DNA of 57,059 nucleotides, taken from assembly GCA_040756745.1 (NCBI GenBank), contig JBFLYO010000027.1, forward strand, positions 1 through 57,059, in the 5' to 3' direction. This document shows positions 42,449 through 53,208 of this stretch, piece by piece. Position 1 is the first letter of the stretch, and each line of letters starts with the position of its first letter. The translations under genes and the position numbers were made by a program. Under the pieces are notes generated by a model. It was not told the DNA's origin, searched no databases, and was given only the letters and a program-made list of their open reading frames with translations. This stretch comes from JBFLYO01 sp040756745 (GTDB lineage Bacteria > Bacteroidota > Ignavibacteria > UBA10030 > UBA6906).

Positions 42449-42585
42449 AGTTAAGAGTTATGAGTGAAGAGTGATGAGTTGCAAAAGAAAAGAAGAGAGA
42501 TGAGAGGATGAATGTGTCTCCGGCTGCTCATTGCCGGGTTTCTGACTACTGACTTCTGCCTACTGACTTCTGATTACTCCCCGCA
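42449..42585. repeat. low-complexity intergenic repeats before the acyl-CoA dehydrogenase
   Basis: The 137-bp gap is almost entirely repeat-like. ATGAGTGAAGAGTGATGAG (42460-42478) is identical to 20535-20553. A run of AAGAAGAGAGATGAGAGG follows, then near-tandem CTACTGACTTCTG words (42535-42570). It may have spread as a dispersed intergenic element. Confidence 0.55.
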
Positions 42586-43446
42586 CTACGTCCTATCATA
42601 AGCAAAAAAGCCTCGTCCCGTCTTCCTGCCCAGATGCCCCGCCGCCACCATCTTCTTCAGCAAAGGGCATGGACGGTACTTCGCGTCCCCGAGCCCCTCG
42701 TGCAACACGTTCATGATGGCCAGGCAGACATCGAGCCCGATGAAGTCTGCGAGCGCCAGTGGACCCATGGGATGGTTCATGCCGAGCTTCATGACCGTGT
42801 CGATCGCCTCGGGGGTGGCGACTCCCTCCATGACGCAGTACATCGCCTCGTTCAGCATCGGCAGGAGGAGCCGGTTCGCCACGAAGCCCGGGTAATCGTG
42901 GACCTCCACCGGGACTTTTTCCATGGTCTCGCAAAGCCCCTTCACCGTCGCAAACGTTGCATCCGACGTGGCCAGGCCGCGGATGACCTCCACGAGCTTC
43001 ATGACCGGAACAGGATTCATGAAGTGCATCCCGATCACTTTGTCGGGGCGCTTTGTGGCCGCCGCGATCTCCGTGATGGAGATCGATGAGGTGTTGGTGG
43101 CAAGGATCACGTCGGGCCGCGCGGAGGCATCGAGCGTCCGGAAGATCCCAAGCTTGATGCTGCGGTCTTCGGTCGCGGCCTCCACGACGAACTCTGCTGT
43201 ACTTGCCGCAGAGGCAAGGTCGGTTCCGGTGCTAATGCGCGCCAGGGTCTGGGATTTCACGTCGGCGGTGATGGTTCCCTTTTTCACCTGGCGGTCAAGG
43301 TTCGCGGTAATGGTCGCAAGCCCGCGATCGAGGAACTCCTGCTTTACATCGACGAGTGTAACCGGAAACCCGCACTGGGCGAACGTATGGGCGATGCCGT
43401 TGCCCATAGTGCCGGCGCCAACTACGCATATCGTTTTGAGGCCCAT
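42586..43446 (-). CDS. hbd: 3-hydroxybutyryl-CoA dehydrogenase
   Basis: The 286-residue NAD(P)-dependent enzyme begins with a Rossmann motif CVVGAGTMGNGIAHTFAQ and has IGMHFMNPVPVMKLVEVI and PGFVANRLLLPMLNEAMY, hallmarks of the Hbd family; the length is standard. It interconverts acetoacetyl-CoA and 3-hydroxybutyryl-CoA. Its ATG stands five bases from a (CCTTAA)n array (gene strand) and has no Shine-Dalgarno. The thiolase lies upstream and the acyl-CoA dehydrogenase downstream. Confidence 0.95.
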   Translation of the reverse strand: MGLKTICVVGAGTMGNGIAHTFAQCGFPVTLVDVKQEFLDRGLATITANLDRQVKKGTITADVKSQTLARISTGTDLASAASTAEFVVEAATEDRSIKLGIFRTLDASARPDVILATNTSSISITEIAAATKRPDKVIGMHFMNPVPVMKLVEVIRGLATSDATFATVKGLCETMEKVPVEVHDYPGFVANRLLLPMLNEAMYCVMEGVATPEAIDTVMKLGMNHPMGPLALADFIGLDVCLAIMNVLHEGLGDAKYRPCPLLKKMVAAGHLGRKTGRGFFAYDRT

Positions 43447-43451
43447 TTGGG

Positions 43452-43542
43452 AAGGTTAAGGTTAAGGTTAAGGTTAAGGTTGAGGTTAAGGTAATGGTTG
43501 AGGTTAAGGGCGAGGTTGAGATCGAGATTGAGATCAAGGGAT
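43452..43542. repeat. telomere-like hexanucleotide array (AAGGTT)n beside hbd
   Basis: Four perfect AAGGTT units (43452-43475) are followed by GAGGTTAAGG and about ten degenerate hexamers (GAGGTT, GAGATC, GAGATT). The same core, four perfect units then GAGGTTAAGG, occurs at 53214-53247 beside another start codon. The rest of the gap to 43668 shows only an ATCTGA-rich palindromic stretch near 43580-43612. Confidence 0.8.
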
Positions 43543-43668
43543 GAGGTATGTCAGCAGAGGGATTGCATTCCGATCGAATTCAGATATCGGAAATCTGATC
43601 TCAGACATCTGAATTCATTTTCATCCCCCCTTCCCCATGTCTCCTGGTCCCCCGGTCTCCCTGCGATA

Positions 43669-44847
<1,179 letters not shown>

Positions 44848-44873
44848 GCGTGTTTCACTCCTTATGAAAACGG

Positions 44874-44903
44874 AAAAGAGACGCCCGACTGCACGTCTCT
44901 TTC
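44874..44903 (-). terminator. probable terminator of rho
   Basis: On the minus strand AAAGAGACG (44902-44894), a 10-base loop and CGTCTCTTT (44883-44875) form a 9-bp stem just after the rho stop, followed by one further T and then CCG. The T-run is short, so efficiency is uncertain. Confidence 0.55.
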
Positions 44904-44913
44904 CCTCATCGGC

Positions 44914-46170
<1,257 letters not shown>

Positions 46171-46401
46171 GGATGCGAAGCCTTTCAACAAGTGGTCAAC
46201 AGAAGCGTCGCGCGCCGTCACGTCCCCGCGGACAGGAGTAATGCATCAATCGAAGTGAGAAACGAGCGGAGAGGCGACAGGTGGAAAACGGTCGAGAGTA
46301 CCGATGAGTTTCGAACAGGTGGTATAATGGGACGTCAGGGAGACCTTCGACAATCCCGGAGTTGACGCAAACAATATACCTCTTTCACGCCATAAAGTCA
46401 A
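46171..46401 (-). promoter_or_regulatory. rho promoter and long leader
   Basis: TTGACT (46401-46396), a 17-bp spacer and TATATT (46378-46373) form a strong promoter at the end of folC. The start point should be near 46366, about 195 nt before the rho ATG. The leader is C/T-rich with few G-rich stretches. Rho often terminates in its own leader (known from E. coli), so autoregulation is likely here. Confidence 0.6.
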
Positions 46402-47693
46402 GCATCTTCCCTGCGAACCTCCCTCAGCGCCTCCCCTGCAACAAAATGAGAGCCCGTCACGAGAATTGTCCCCTTCCGGGCTACCGCACGCGCCCGGCGA
46501 AGCCCGTGTGCAACAGAACCGCCTCTCACGCAACGAATACCCAGTTGCCGAGCCTCGCCGACGATGCGCGCCACGGGAAGTGCCCGTTTCATCTGCGGGG
46601 CAACCGCCACGATCGCATCCACAATACGCCGCAGGGAGCCGAGCATCAGCCGGTATTCCTTGTCGCGCATGACTCCAAATACGGCAACGCGCGGCGGGTG
46701 TTTCATGCGTGAGAGCTCGCCGACCAGCGCTTCGATCCCCGCGGGGTTGTGGGCGACATCAATCAGCATTGTTCCATTCGCAGAACACTTCTCGAAGCGG
46801 GCCCGGAGTCCGGTATTTGCGCGAACCCGCGCAATCCCCCGGCGGAGTGCGGCCGAGCCGACTCGAGGAAACCATCGCCTGAAGTGCGCTGATCGACGAA
46901 GGACCGCCAGTGTCGATGCGGCGAGAGCGATATTCCGACGCTGAAACGTTCCCCTGAGTCCAGGGAACACTCCCGCGATCCTCAGTGACCGGGACGAGAT
47001 CGAGATCCGCCCCCTGCCGCGCCCCACCAGCCCCACAACGCGGCCAGATTCCCAGAGTCGCGCCCGTCGCCGCAGTGCGATTCTGCGCAGGATCCCGAGA
47101 ACCTCCGGGTCGTCAGATGCCGTAACGACCGGGACCCCCGGTTTGATGATCCCCCCTTTCTCACGGGCAATCCTGGCCACAGTCGATCCCAGAAACTCCT
47201 TGTGCTCCAAGGACACATTCGTAATCACGCTGATCATGGGGCGAAGGACATTGGTCGCGTCCAAGCGCCCCCCCAGGCCTGTCTCAATGACAGCGCAATC
47301 AACCCCCTCATCGGCAAAGTAGAGGAACGCGATGCAGGTGGTCGCCTCAAAGAACGTGGCGCCGACAGCATCGATCGAGGGTCGCAGGGTCCGGACATAC
47401 TCCGCCAGCCGCTGCTCAGGGATTTCCTCGCCGTTGATCCGGATCCGCTCCGTAAAGCGGATCAGATGAGGTGAGGTGTACAGCCCTGTGCAATACCCTG
47501 CTTCCTGGAACGCCGACGCAATGAACGCAGCAGTCGAACCCTTGCCGTTGGTGCCTGCGATGTGAATAGAGGGAAAAAGACGTTCCGGATGGCCGACTGC
47601 GCCGAGCAGCGCACGGATATTCCGCAGGCCGAATTTCATCCCGCGGTGTTGCAGGCCGTAGAGGTACCGGATGGTGTTGCGGGTGGACGTCAC
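46398..47693 (-). CDS. folC: folylpolyglutamate / dihydrofolate synthase
   Basis: The 431-residue Mur-ligase-family enzyme has the P-loop AGTNGKGSTAAF (about residues 46-57), LYTSPHLIRFTERI, CAVIETGLGGRLDATNV and LIDVAHNPAG, all FolC signatures. It adds glutamate to folates, and often to dihydropteroate. Its ATG overlaps the pyrD stop (ATGA), making it the last gene of the TPR-pyrK-pyrD-folC operon. The middle section (about residues 205-270) is unusually rich in Arg. Confidence 0.94.
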   Translation of the reverse strand: MTSTRNTIRYLYGLQHRGMKFGLRNIRALLGAVGHPERLFPSIHIAGTNGKGSTAAFIASAFQEAGYCTGLYTSPHLIRFTERIRINGEEIPEQRLAEYVRTLRPSIDAVGATFFEATTCIAFLYFADEGVDCAVIETGLGGRLDATNVLRPMISVITNVSLEHKEFLGSTVARIAREKGGIIKPGVPVVTASDDPEVLGILRRIALRRRARLWESGRVVGLVGRGRGRISISSRSLRIAGVFPGLRGTFQRRNIALAASTLAVLRRSAHFRRWFPRVGSAALRRGIARVRANTGLRARFEKCSANGTMLIDVAHNPAGIEALVGELSRMKHPPRVAVFGVMRDKEYRLMLGSLRRIVDAIVAVAPQMKRALPVARIVGEARQLGIRCVRGGSVAHGLRRARAVARKGTILVTGSHFVAGEALREVRREDA

Positions 47694-48634
47694 AGCCAGC
47701 TATCGACAACGGAGACGCCGGCGCCCACGTTCAGCGATCCGACAAGCTCACCCACGTCCTCGATCCCGTTCTCGTCGCAGTAGCGATTGATCCCGGCAGC
47801 GATGGTGATCCCGGCGGCCGGATCGATGAAGTTCGCAGTGCCGACCTGGACGGCAGATGCACCGGCGATCAGGAATTCAAGCGCGTCGTTCGCCGAGGCG
47901 ATCCCGCCGATGCCGATCACAGGGATCCGTACCGCACGTGCCGTTTCGTACACCTTGGCCAGCGCGACCGGCTTGATGGCCGGACCGGAGAGGCCGCCCG
48001 TGACGGTGGAGAGGACGGGCGCCCGCGTCCTGACGTTTACCGCCATACCGATCAGGGTATTGATCACCGAGACGGCGTCCGCACCCTCTGCTTCCACGGC
48101 ACGAGCAAATTCGGAAATGTGGGTGACATTCGGCGTCAACTTAATGATGAGTGGCCGGCGGGTCAGCGGCCGGAGTCGGCGCGTGATCTCGGCGACGGCG
48201 GGACAGCTCGTGCCAAAACTGAGTCCCCCCTCCCGCACATTCGGGCAGGAGACGTTGATCTCAAAGCCGTCGATCCCGTCCTCGCCGTCGAGGATGCTCA
48301 ACACCTCGCAATATTCATCCACCGTGCTCGCCGCGATGTTGACAACGACGGCGGTGTCCACCGTCCGGAGAAACGGCAGCTTCTCGGTGATGAACCGGTG
48401 GGCGCCAATGTTCGCCAGACCGATGGAATTGAGCATGCCTCCCGCAGTCTCGGCGATCCTAACGGGGGGATTGCCTGCGCGCGGTTTGAGCGACAACGAC
48501 TTCGTGACGATGCCCCCCAGCCGCGTCACATCGGCGACGTCAAGGCACTCGTCGCCGTATCCGTATGTCCCCGACGCCGCGAGCACGCGGTTCTTCAGGT
48601 ACATACCCGCGAGGGTGAATGACGTTGCTGCCAT
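47690..48634 (-). CDS. pyrD: dihydroorotate dehydrogenase, class 1B catalytic subunit
   Basis: The 314-residue FMN enzyme shows AASGTYGYGDEC, IGLANIGAHRF and the class-1 catalytic Cys130 in FEINVSCPNV; IPVIGIGGIASANDALEF follows in the phosphate-binding region. Cys rather than Ser at the base position and the adjacent pyrK mark class 1B, the NAD-linked heterotetramer. It oxidises dihydroorotate to orotate in pyrimidine synthesis. The ATG at 48634 lies 2 bp after the pyrK stop. Confidence 0.95.
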   Translation of the reverse strand: MAATSFTLAGMYLKNRVLAASGTYGYGDECLDVADVTRLGGIVTKSLSLKPRAGNPPVRIAETAGGMLNSIGLANIGAHRFITEKLPFLRTVDTAVVVNIAASTVDEYCEVLSILDGEDGIDGFEINVSCPNVREGGLSFGTSCPAVAEITRRLRPLTRRPLIIKLTPNVTHISEFARAVEAEGADAVSVINTLIGMAVNVRTRAPVLSTVTGGLSGPAIKPVALAKVYETARAVRIPVIGIGGIASANDALEFLIAGASAVQVGTANFIDPAAGITIAAGINRYCDENGIEDVGELVGSLNVGAGVSVVDSWL

Positions 48635-48636
48635 GG

Positions 48637-49404
48637 TCAGATCCTGATAATCCTGGAATCGAATACCGGTCCGTCCTTGCACATCAGCGCGTAGCGTTTC
48701 TCCTCCCCCGCGAGTTCCACCGGACACCCCTGACAGATGCCGATCCCGCACCCCATGGGGCCTTCGAGCGACACTTCGCAGGGGACATCCAGACGTACGG
48801 CAAATGCTGCAACCGCCCTGAGCATGGGAGTTGGTCCGCACGCGAAGATCTTCGGCCGGCGAGGCATGTTCCTGGACAGCGTCTCTTCTGCAAGCTGGAC
48901 GACGGTACCATGGAAACCCGCGCTCCCGTCGTCTGTCGCAATGCGCGGGTCGGCAAGATGGTCACGGACAATCTGCTTCGCGTTTCGAGCGCCGATGAAG
49001 GTGAGGATCGCACGCACGCCCGGGCGAAGTGCATCGGTGAGAATAGGGAGAGGTGCCACCCCGAGACCCCCTCCGATCAGTATCGCTGTCTCATAGTCGG
49101 GAGCTGCGATCCCGAAGGGAACGCCCAGCGGTCCGAGGACGTCCAGGATGTCGCCTCCCCGCTTGTGCGACAGTGCAGCGGTCCCCCGGCCTACGACGTT
49201 AAAGATGATCTCGACCGTCGAGCCATCGATGCGGTACACGCTGAAGGGACGCCGCAGGAGCGGATCGTTTCCCGGTTCAACGCGCACGTTGATGAATTGG
49301 CCCGGGCGGATGGTCGATGCAATGCCCGGCGAAGTGATGCCGAGGACAAAGATGCCGTCGCCAGCCCGGCGAACGCCGGTGACGGGGCAGGTCTCAATCC
49401 TCAT
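48637..49404 (-). CDS. pyrK: dihydroorotate dehydrogenase electron-transfer subunit
   Basis: The 255-residue protein has an FAD domain (PLLRRPFSVYRIDG), an NAD domain (AILIGGGLGVAPLP) and a C-terminal [2Fe-2S] cluster site with Cys in GPMGCGIGICQGCPVEL plus a later MCKDGPVF. It passes electrons from PyrD to NAD. Its ATG overlaps the stop of the TPR lipoprotein gene by four bases and pyrD follows at once. Confidence 0.95.
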   Translation of the reverse strand: MRIETCPVTGVRRAGDGIFVLGITSPGIASTIRPGQFINVRVEPGNDPLLRRPFSVYRIDGSTVEIIFNVVGRGTAALSHKRGGDILDVLGPLGVPFGIAAPDYETAILIGGGLGVAPLPILTDALRPGVRAILTFIGARNAKQIVRDHLADPRIATDDGSAGFHGTVVQLAEETLSRNMPRRPKIFACGPTPMLRAVAAFAVRLDVPCEVSLEGPMGCGIGICQGCPVELAGEEKRYALMCKDGPVFDSRIIRI

Positions 49405-51473
49405 TCGAGATCGGGCCTTTCGGTTTCCGCCGGTTTCTTCGGCTCGCCCTGGGGTCTCTGGCCTGCGGGAGTGTCGGGGACCGTTCGCCGTTTTCCCCGG
49501 ACGACTTCGTCATCGATTGTTCCGAGCCGGCGGTCCGCCGACCGTTCCAATTCTGTGCTGTCAGCCGCCGACTGTGATTTTCCCGGAGACTTCGCCTCGA
49601 TCATCCTCGGCTGGACTTTCACGGCGTACGGAGAGGCGGGATATCTTGTGATCAGGCGTTCATACGTCGCCAGCGCGCTGTCGGGACGGTCGAGCTCGTT
49701 CTCATACAGCCAGCCGGCGGCGTAGAGCGCGCGCGAGGAAAACGGCGACGCTGGATAGCGCTCGACGATTGTCCTGAAGGTAGCTATCGCGGCAAGGTTT
49801 TTCCCCGCGACCATGAGCGATTCGCCGAGCGTGTACGATTGCTCGGCAGGATCGAGGATTTGCTTCTGCACGGGAAGACCGAGAAGGCGACGTGATTCTG
49901 CGGCAAACTCTGAACCAGGAAACCGTTCGATGATCGCGTGGTAGATCGAATCAACGCGTCCCCTCGATCCCGTGGTGTCACGGGAATAGATCTGCGCCAG
50001 GGTGAACAGCGCGCGCGGTACAAGCGGACCGTCCGGGCGGATGGCAACGACGTTCCTGTACCGCCGCTCCGCCGAATCGGGGAGGCCAATCGTTGCGTAG
50101 AACAGACCCGCGAGTTCATTCTCGTTCGACGCAAGTTTCTCCTCGACAGATTCAAGGGACATGGCTGGAGGCGGGGGCGCAGAGGTCCGGACGCTGTCCT
50201 TGCCGGCACCTGTGGATGCCGTGTCGAGGTGCGCTGCATGCGAGGTATCCGCCGAATGCATGAGCGCCCTGATGCTGTCGTATTTCGCAATCTCCCGGAC
50301 GTACTGGAAATACTTCCCGAGGTAGTCCGACCTGCGCGCCGCATCAAGCGTGATGGAAGCCAGGGGGTATTCCGACCGGGCTTTGATATACGCTGGAAGC
50401 GCCAGATCGTATCGAAACAAAACGTTCTCATAGAGATTTCCGAGAGCATAGTAGGCATTCGCCGCGTTCTCCGTCCTCGCGTAGGTCGTGTCCACGTAGA
50501 CATACTGTTCCCGGGCAGCGGTGAAATCTCCCATCTCCCGGTACACGTGCCCGATTTCCAGATCGATCTCGCCGAAGAACTCGCGGTTATTGCTCGATTG
50601 CCGGAGCTCCTCAAGACCCGCACGAGCCCGATCGTACTCCCCCTGCTTTGCGAGCATTCTGATCTCCCCCATTCGTCCGCGATACTCACCGCCATAGGTA
50701 TCGCTCTCCCCCTCCGCCTTCTCGAATGCGGCCTGCGCTTCGCTGTACTTTCCCATCCGGGAGTACATCGTCCCCACTTGCATCCAGGAGGCGGCACGCT
50801 GCGACGCGGTCCCCCCGTGTTCCGCCGCCGTCTCAAAGTAGCCGCGAGCGGAGGCATAGTCTTTCTCTCCGACCGCGATTTCCCCGAGCACCGAGCTGGC
50901 GCGGGCGAGCAGCCCCTCCTCCCCCTCGTTTCCCGCCTCCTCTGCCAGCAGGAGCGCCGTCGCGCGCGCACCTTCGCGGGCATTCATCCGGTATTGCGCA
51001 TAGGCGAGATAGAGTTCCGCCTCCAGCTTCAGCCCGCCGCCCGGGTACCCCTCGATGAGCTCCCGGTACTTCCTGGCGGCCGATTGATCCTCGTCCTGGT
51101 AATAGTAAGCCTTGCCGATCATCATCAGGGCATCGTCCACCAGGCTCGATTCGGGATGATACTGCAGAAGCTTTGAGCACTTCTCGATGACGGAGGTGAA
51201 CTTCGCCTTCGTGCCTGCGGAGATGGTAAATGGGGCAAGGTAGTTGCGTCCGCCGGGCCGCGAATCCGCCTGCGCAAACGTTTCCGTCTCTGCCTCAGTG
51301 AAGAGCCGCCGGGCGTTATAATAGGTATTAAAGTAGGCGCCGACGAAGTCCGTGACGCTGCAGGATGCGAAGACCAGGGGAAGAAGGGGGATCAGGAGGC
51401 AAAACGCTGTACGACGGCAGATTGTCGGCAGAGGGATTCCGGCTCGCGGTGACAAATCGGGGCTCCAATACAC
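49401..51473 (-). CDS. TPR outer-membrane lipoprotein, PorW/SprE-like
   Basis: The 690-residue product has a lipoprotein signal ending LVFASC (Cys38), then a FNTYYNARRLFTEAE segment and many tetratricopeptide-like repeats. A Pro/Ser/Thr linker lies near residues 410-440. The C-terminus is charged and Pro-rich. The length, lipobox and N-terminal YYNAR segment resemble PorW/SprE, a lipoprotein needed for T9SS and gliding, but the identification is tentative. Start: GTG at 51473, or TTG at 51455 with GGAG seven bases upstream. It is the first gene of an operon with pyrK, pyrD and folC. Confidence 0.75.
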   Translation of the reverse strand: MYWSPDLSPRAGIPLPTICRRTAFCLLIPLLPLVFASCSVTDFVGAYFNTYYNARRLFTEAETETFAQADSRPGGRNYLAPFTISAGTKAKFTSVIEKCSKLLQYHPESSLVDDALMMIGKAYYYQDEDQSAARKYRELIEGYPGGGLKLEAELYLAYAQYRMNAREGARATALLLAEEAGNEGEEGLLARASSVLGEIAVGEKDYASARGYFETAAEHGGTASQRAASWMQVGTMYSRMGKYSEAQAAFEKAEGESDTYGGEYRGRMGEIRMLAKQGEYDRARAGLEELRQSSNNREFFGEIDLEIGHVYREMGDFTAAREQYVYVDTTYARTENAANAYYALGNLYENVLFRYDLALPAYIKARSEYPLASITLDAARRSDYLGKYFQYVREIAKYDSIRALMHSADTSHAAHLDTASTGAGKDSVRTSAPPPPAMSLESVEEKLASNENELAGLFYATIGLPDSAERRYRNVVAIRPDGPLVPRALFTLAQIYSRDTTGSRGRVDSIYHAIIERFPGSEFAAESRRLLGLPVQKQILDPAEQSYTLGESLMVAGKNLAAIATFRTIVERYPASPFSSRALYAAGWLYENELDRPDSALATYERLITRYPASPYAVKVQPRMIEAKSPGKSQSAADSTELERSADRRLGTIDDEVVRGKRRTVPDTPAGQRPQGEPKKPAETERPDLE

Positions 51474-51487
51474 ACTTCCTACAGTGC

Positions 51488-51516
51488 AACATACCCATAT
51501 TCGCCGGGAAAGTCAA
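51488..51516 (-). promoter_or_regulatory. sigma70-type promoter of the TPR-pyrK-pyrD-folC operon
   Basis: TTGACT (51516-51511), a 17-bp spacer and TATGTT (51493-51488) would start transcription near 51481, only about eight bases before the GTG at 51473. This favours the TTG start at 51455, or a near-leaderless message. Confidence 0.5.
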
Positions 51517-51598
51517 CCGGCGGTTAAACCTTAGCCCCGCCCGCAGCGTCAAACCTCCGAAGACGATCAGAACCACTCATTCAACGGAAAGGGACAAC

Positions 51599-52138
51599 AT
51601 GAAGAAGACATTGTTCGGTGCGCTCGCCGTCATCATGATGGCAGCTCTTACGATGGCCGCGGCGCAGCCAGACCCGGATCCCCGGCCGATGCCCGGCCGA
51701 CACAACCCCGAGGCGATGATGTTCGAACGGCTGAACCTCACCGACCAGCAGAAGTCGGACGTCAGGAAGCTCCATGCAGACATGGAACGGGCGGCCGTGA
51801 AGACGCAGGCGAGCATCCGCCTCGCACGCATCGATCTTCGTCAGCTGCTTGGAGCGGACAAGCTCGACCGGACGGCGATCGAGAAGAAGGTGAAGGAGAT
51901 ATCCGGACTTCAGCAGGAAGTGAAATCTGCTCTCATAGATCACCTCTTCGCCGTCTATGCACTCCTGACGCCTGAGCAGCAAAAGATCTTCAAGGAACAC
52001 ATGGCGCAAAAACTGGATGACGGGATGATGGGCCCGCGGATGGGTCAGCGGATGCGGGGAGGTGCGAAGGGACCAGGGATGGGACCCGGCCACGGTATGG
52101 GCCAGGGGCCGGGCATGGGGATGGGGAACAGACCGTAA
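51599..52138 (+). CDS. Spy/CpxP-like periplasmic protein with Gly/Met-rich tail
   Basis: The 179-residue product has a signal peptide (1-22), a helical LTxxQ-type region (MMFERLNLTDQQKSDVRKLH and YALLTPEQQKIFKEHM) and a tail of Gly, Met, Pro, Arg and His (RMGQRMRGGAKGPGMGPGHG). The two LT-x-x-Q motifs place it in the Spy/CpxP/heavy-metal-resistance group of periplasmic chaperones and sensors. The Met/His-rich tail could bind metal such as copper (inference). AAAGGGA precedes the ATG. It is divergent from the TPR operon. Confidence 0.8.
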   Translation: MKKTLFGALAVIMMAALTMAAAQPDPDPRPMPGRHNPEAMMFERLNLTDQQKSDVRKLHADMERAAVKTQASIRLARIDLRQLLGADKLDRTAIEKKVKEISGLQQEVKSALIDHLFAVYALLTPEQQKIFKEHMAQKLDDGMMGPRMGQRMRGGAKGPGMGPGHGMGQGPGMGMGNRP

Positions 52139-52207
52139 GCACTCCCTGTGCGTAACGACGTGCCGCCTTTGCCGGCAGATCCGAAGGGGCCGGCAGAGGC
52201 GGTGCTG

Positions 52208-52795
52208 TTATACGACCGACAGCGTGTGGCCGATGAGCGTCAGGAATTCCTGCCGCGTTTTCACGTCGTCGCGGAAGACGCCGAGCATCGCGCTGGTCGT
52301 GGCGGCGGAGTTCTGCTTCTCCACCCCCCGCATCATCATGCACATGTGGCGTGCTTCGATCACGACGCCGACCCCCTCCGGCTCCAGTGCCTCATACAGT
52401 GTGTCGGCGATCTGTTGCGTCAGCCGCTCCTGCACCTGCAGACGCCTGCTAAAAAGCTCCACGATGCGCGGGATCTTGCTCAGGCCGACGATCTTGCCGT
52501 TCGGGATATAGGCCACGTGGGCCCGCCCGAAGAACGGCAGCATATGATGCTCGCACAGGCTGTAGAGTTCGATATCCTTCACGATCACCATCTCACTGTA
52601 GCGCTCACTGTAGATCGCCCCGTTCAGAACCTTGTGGATGTCCTGACGGTACCCACTGGTGAAGAATTCGAGCGCCCTCGCCACGCGGCCGGGAGTCCCG
52701 GCCAGTCCTTCCCGTCCCGCATCCTCCCCCAGCGTATCCAGCACCTTCCCCACAAGCTCCTCGAGCGTCTCGAGTCGCAGCAGTTGTTCCTCCAT
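52208..52795 (-). CDS. folE: GTP cyclohydrolase I (FolE type)
   Basis: The 195-residue enzyme carries the zinc and active-site motifs SLCEHHMLPFFG (Cys81, His83, His84) and ARHMCMMMRGVEK (His150, Cys152), plus IPNGKIVGLSKI and QERLTQQIAD. It converts GTP to 7,8-dihydroneopterin triphosphate, the first step of folate and other pterins. It begins 5 bp after the 6-pyruvoyl-tetrahydropterin-synthase-like gene, so both act on the same pathway. Confidence 0.96.
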   Translation of the reverse strand: MEEQLLRLETLEELVGKVLDTLGEDAGREGLAGTPGRVARALEFFTSGYRQDIHKVLNGAIYSERYSEMVIVKDIELYSLCEHHMLPFFGRAHVAYIPNGKIVGLSKIPRIVELFSRRLQVQERLTQQIADTLYEALEPEGVGVVIEARHMCMMMRGVEKQNSAATTSAMLGVFRDDVKTRQEFLTLIGHTLSVV

Positions 52796-52800
52796 CGGGT

Positions 52801-53208
52801 TTATTCCCCTCTGTATTCAACGATGTTGTTTTCCGACTCATAGAGCCGGATGACGCTGAGGCGGCCTTCGGTGATCTTCGGCTCGAGGATTGTCCAGAAT
52901 GCCTTTGCGATGTTTTCCGCGGTTGGGATCACCCCCTGCAGAAAGTCAACATCGAAGTTCAGATGCTTGTGATCCACCCTCTCGATGATCTCCCGGTCGA
53001 TGATGTCGCCCAGCGTCTTCAGGTCGATCACCATCCCCGTGTCCGCCGCCACGTCGCCGGCGACGGCCACCTCCAGCGTGTAGTTGTGTCCATGGCCGTT
53101 CGGGTTGTTGCACTTCCCGAACACCCTGGCATTCTTCTCATCGCTCCACGCCGGATTGAAGAGGCGGTGGGAGGCGGAAAAAGAGGCGCGGCGGATGACG
53201 GAGAGCAT
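52801..53208 (-). CDS. 6-pyruvoyl-tetrahydropterin synthase / QueD-family enzyme
   Basis: The 135-residue protein has zinc ligands His14, His39 and His41 and catalytic Cys33 in FGKCNNPNGHGHNYTLEV. It also has VDHKHLNFDVDF and ends YESENNIVEYRGE. The CNNPNGHGHNY form and the ENNIV-Y-GE ending are those of PTPS enzymes that make tetrahydrobiopterin, rather than the shorter QueD motif. With FolE next to it, a biopterin-like product is plausible; queuosine synthesis remains possible. The ATG stands five bases from an (AAGGTT)n array and has no Shine-Dalgarno. Confidence 0.9.
   Translation of the reverse strand: MLSVIRRASFSASHRLFNPAWSDEKNARVFGKCNNPNGHGHNYTLEVAVAGDVAADTGMVIDLKTLGDIIDREIIERVDHKHLNFDVDFLQGVIPTAENIAKAFWTILEPKITEGRLSVIRLYESENNIVEYRGE

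Noticed and set aside
43452..43542. Telomere or chromosome end
   Set aside because: The hexamer resembles telomeric repeats but the arrays are short, internal and flanked by ordinary genes on both sides.
46171..46221. Longer Rho starting at GTG 46221
   Set aside because: The extra 17 residues are not part of the Rho family N-terminus and ATG 46170 has a better ribosome-binding site.
49938..51176. 412-codon plus-strand frame antisense to the TPR lipoprotein gene
   Set aside because: Low-complexity Arg/Pro/Leu composition, no signal or domain, and the minus strand carries a coherent lipoprotein with TPR repeats.
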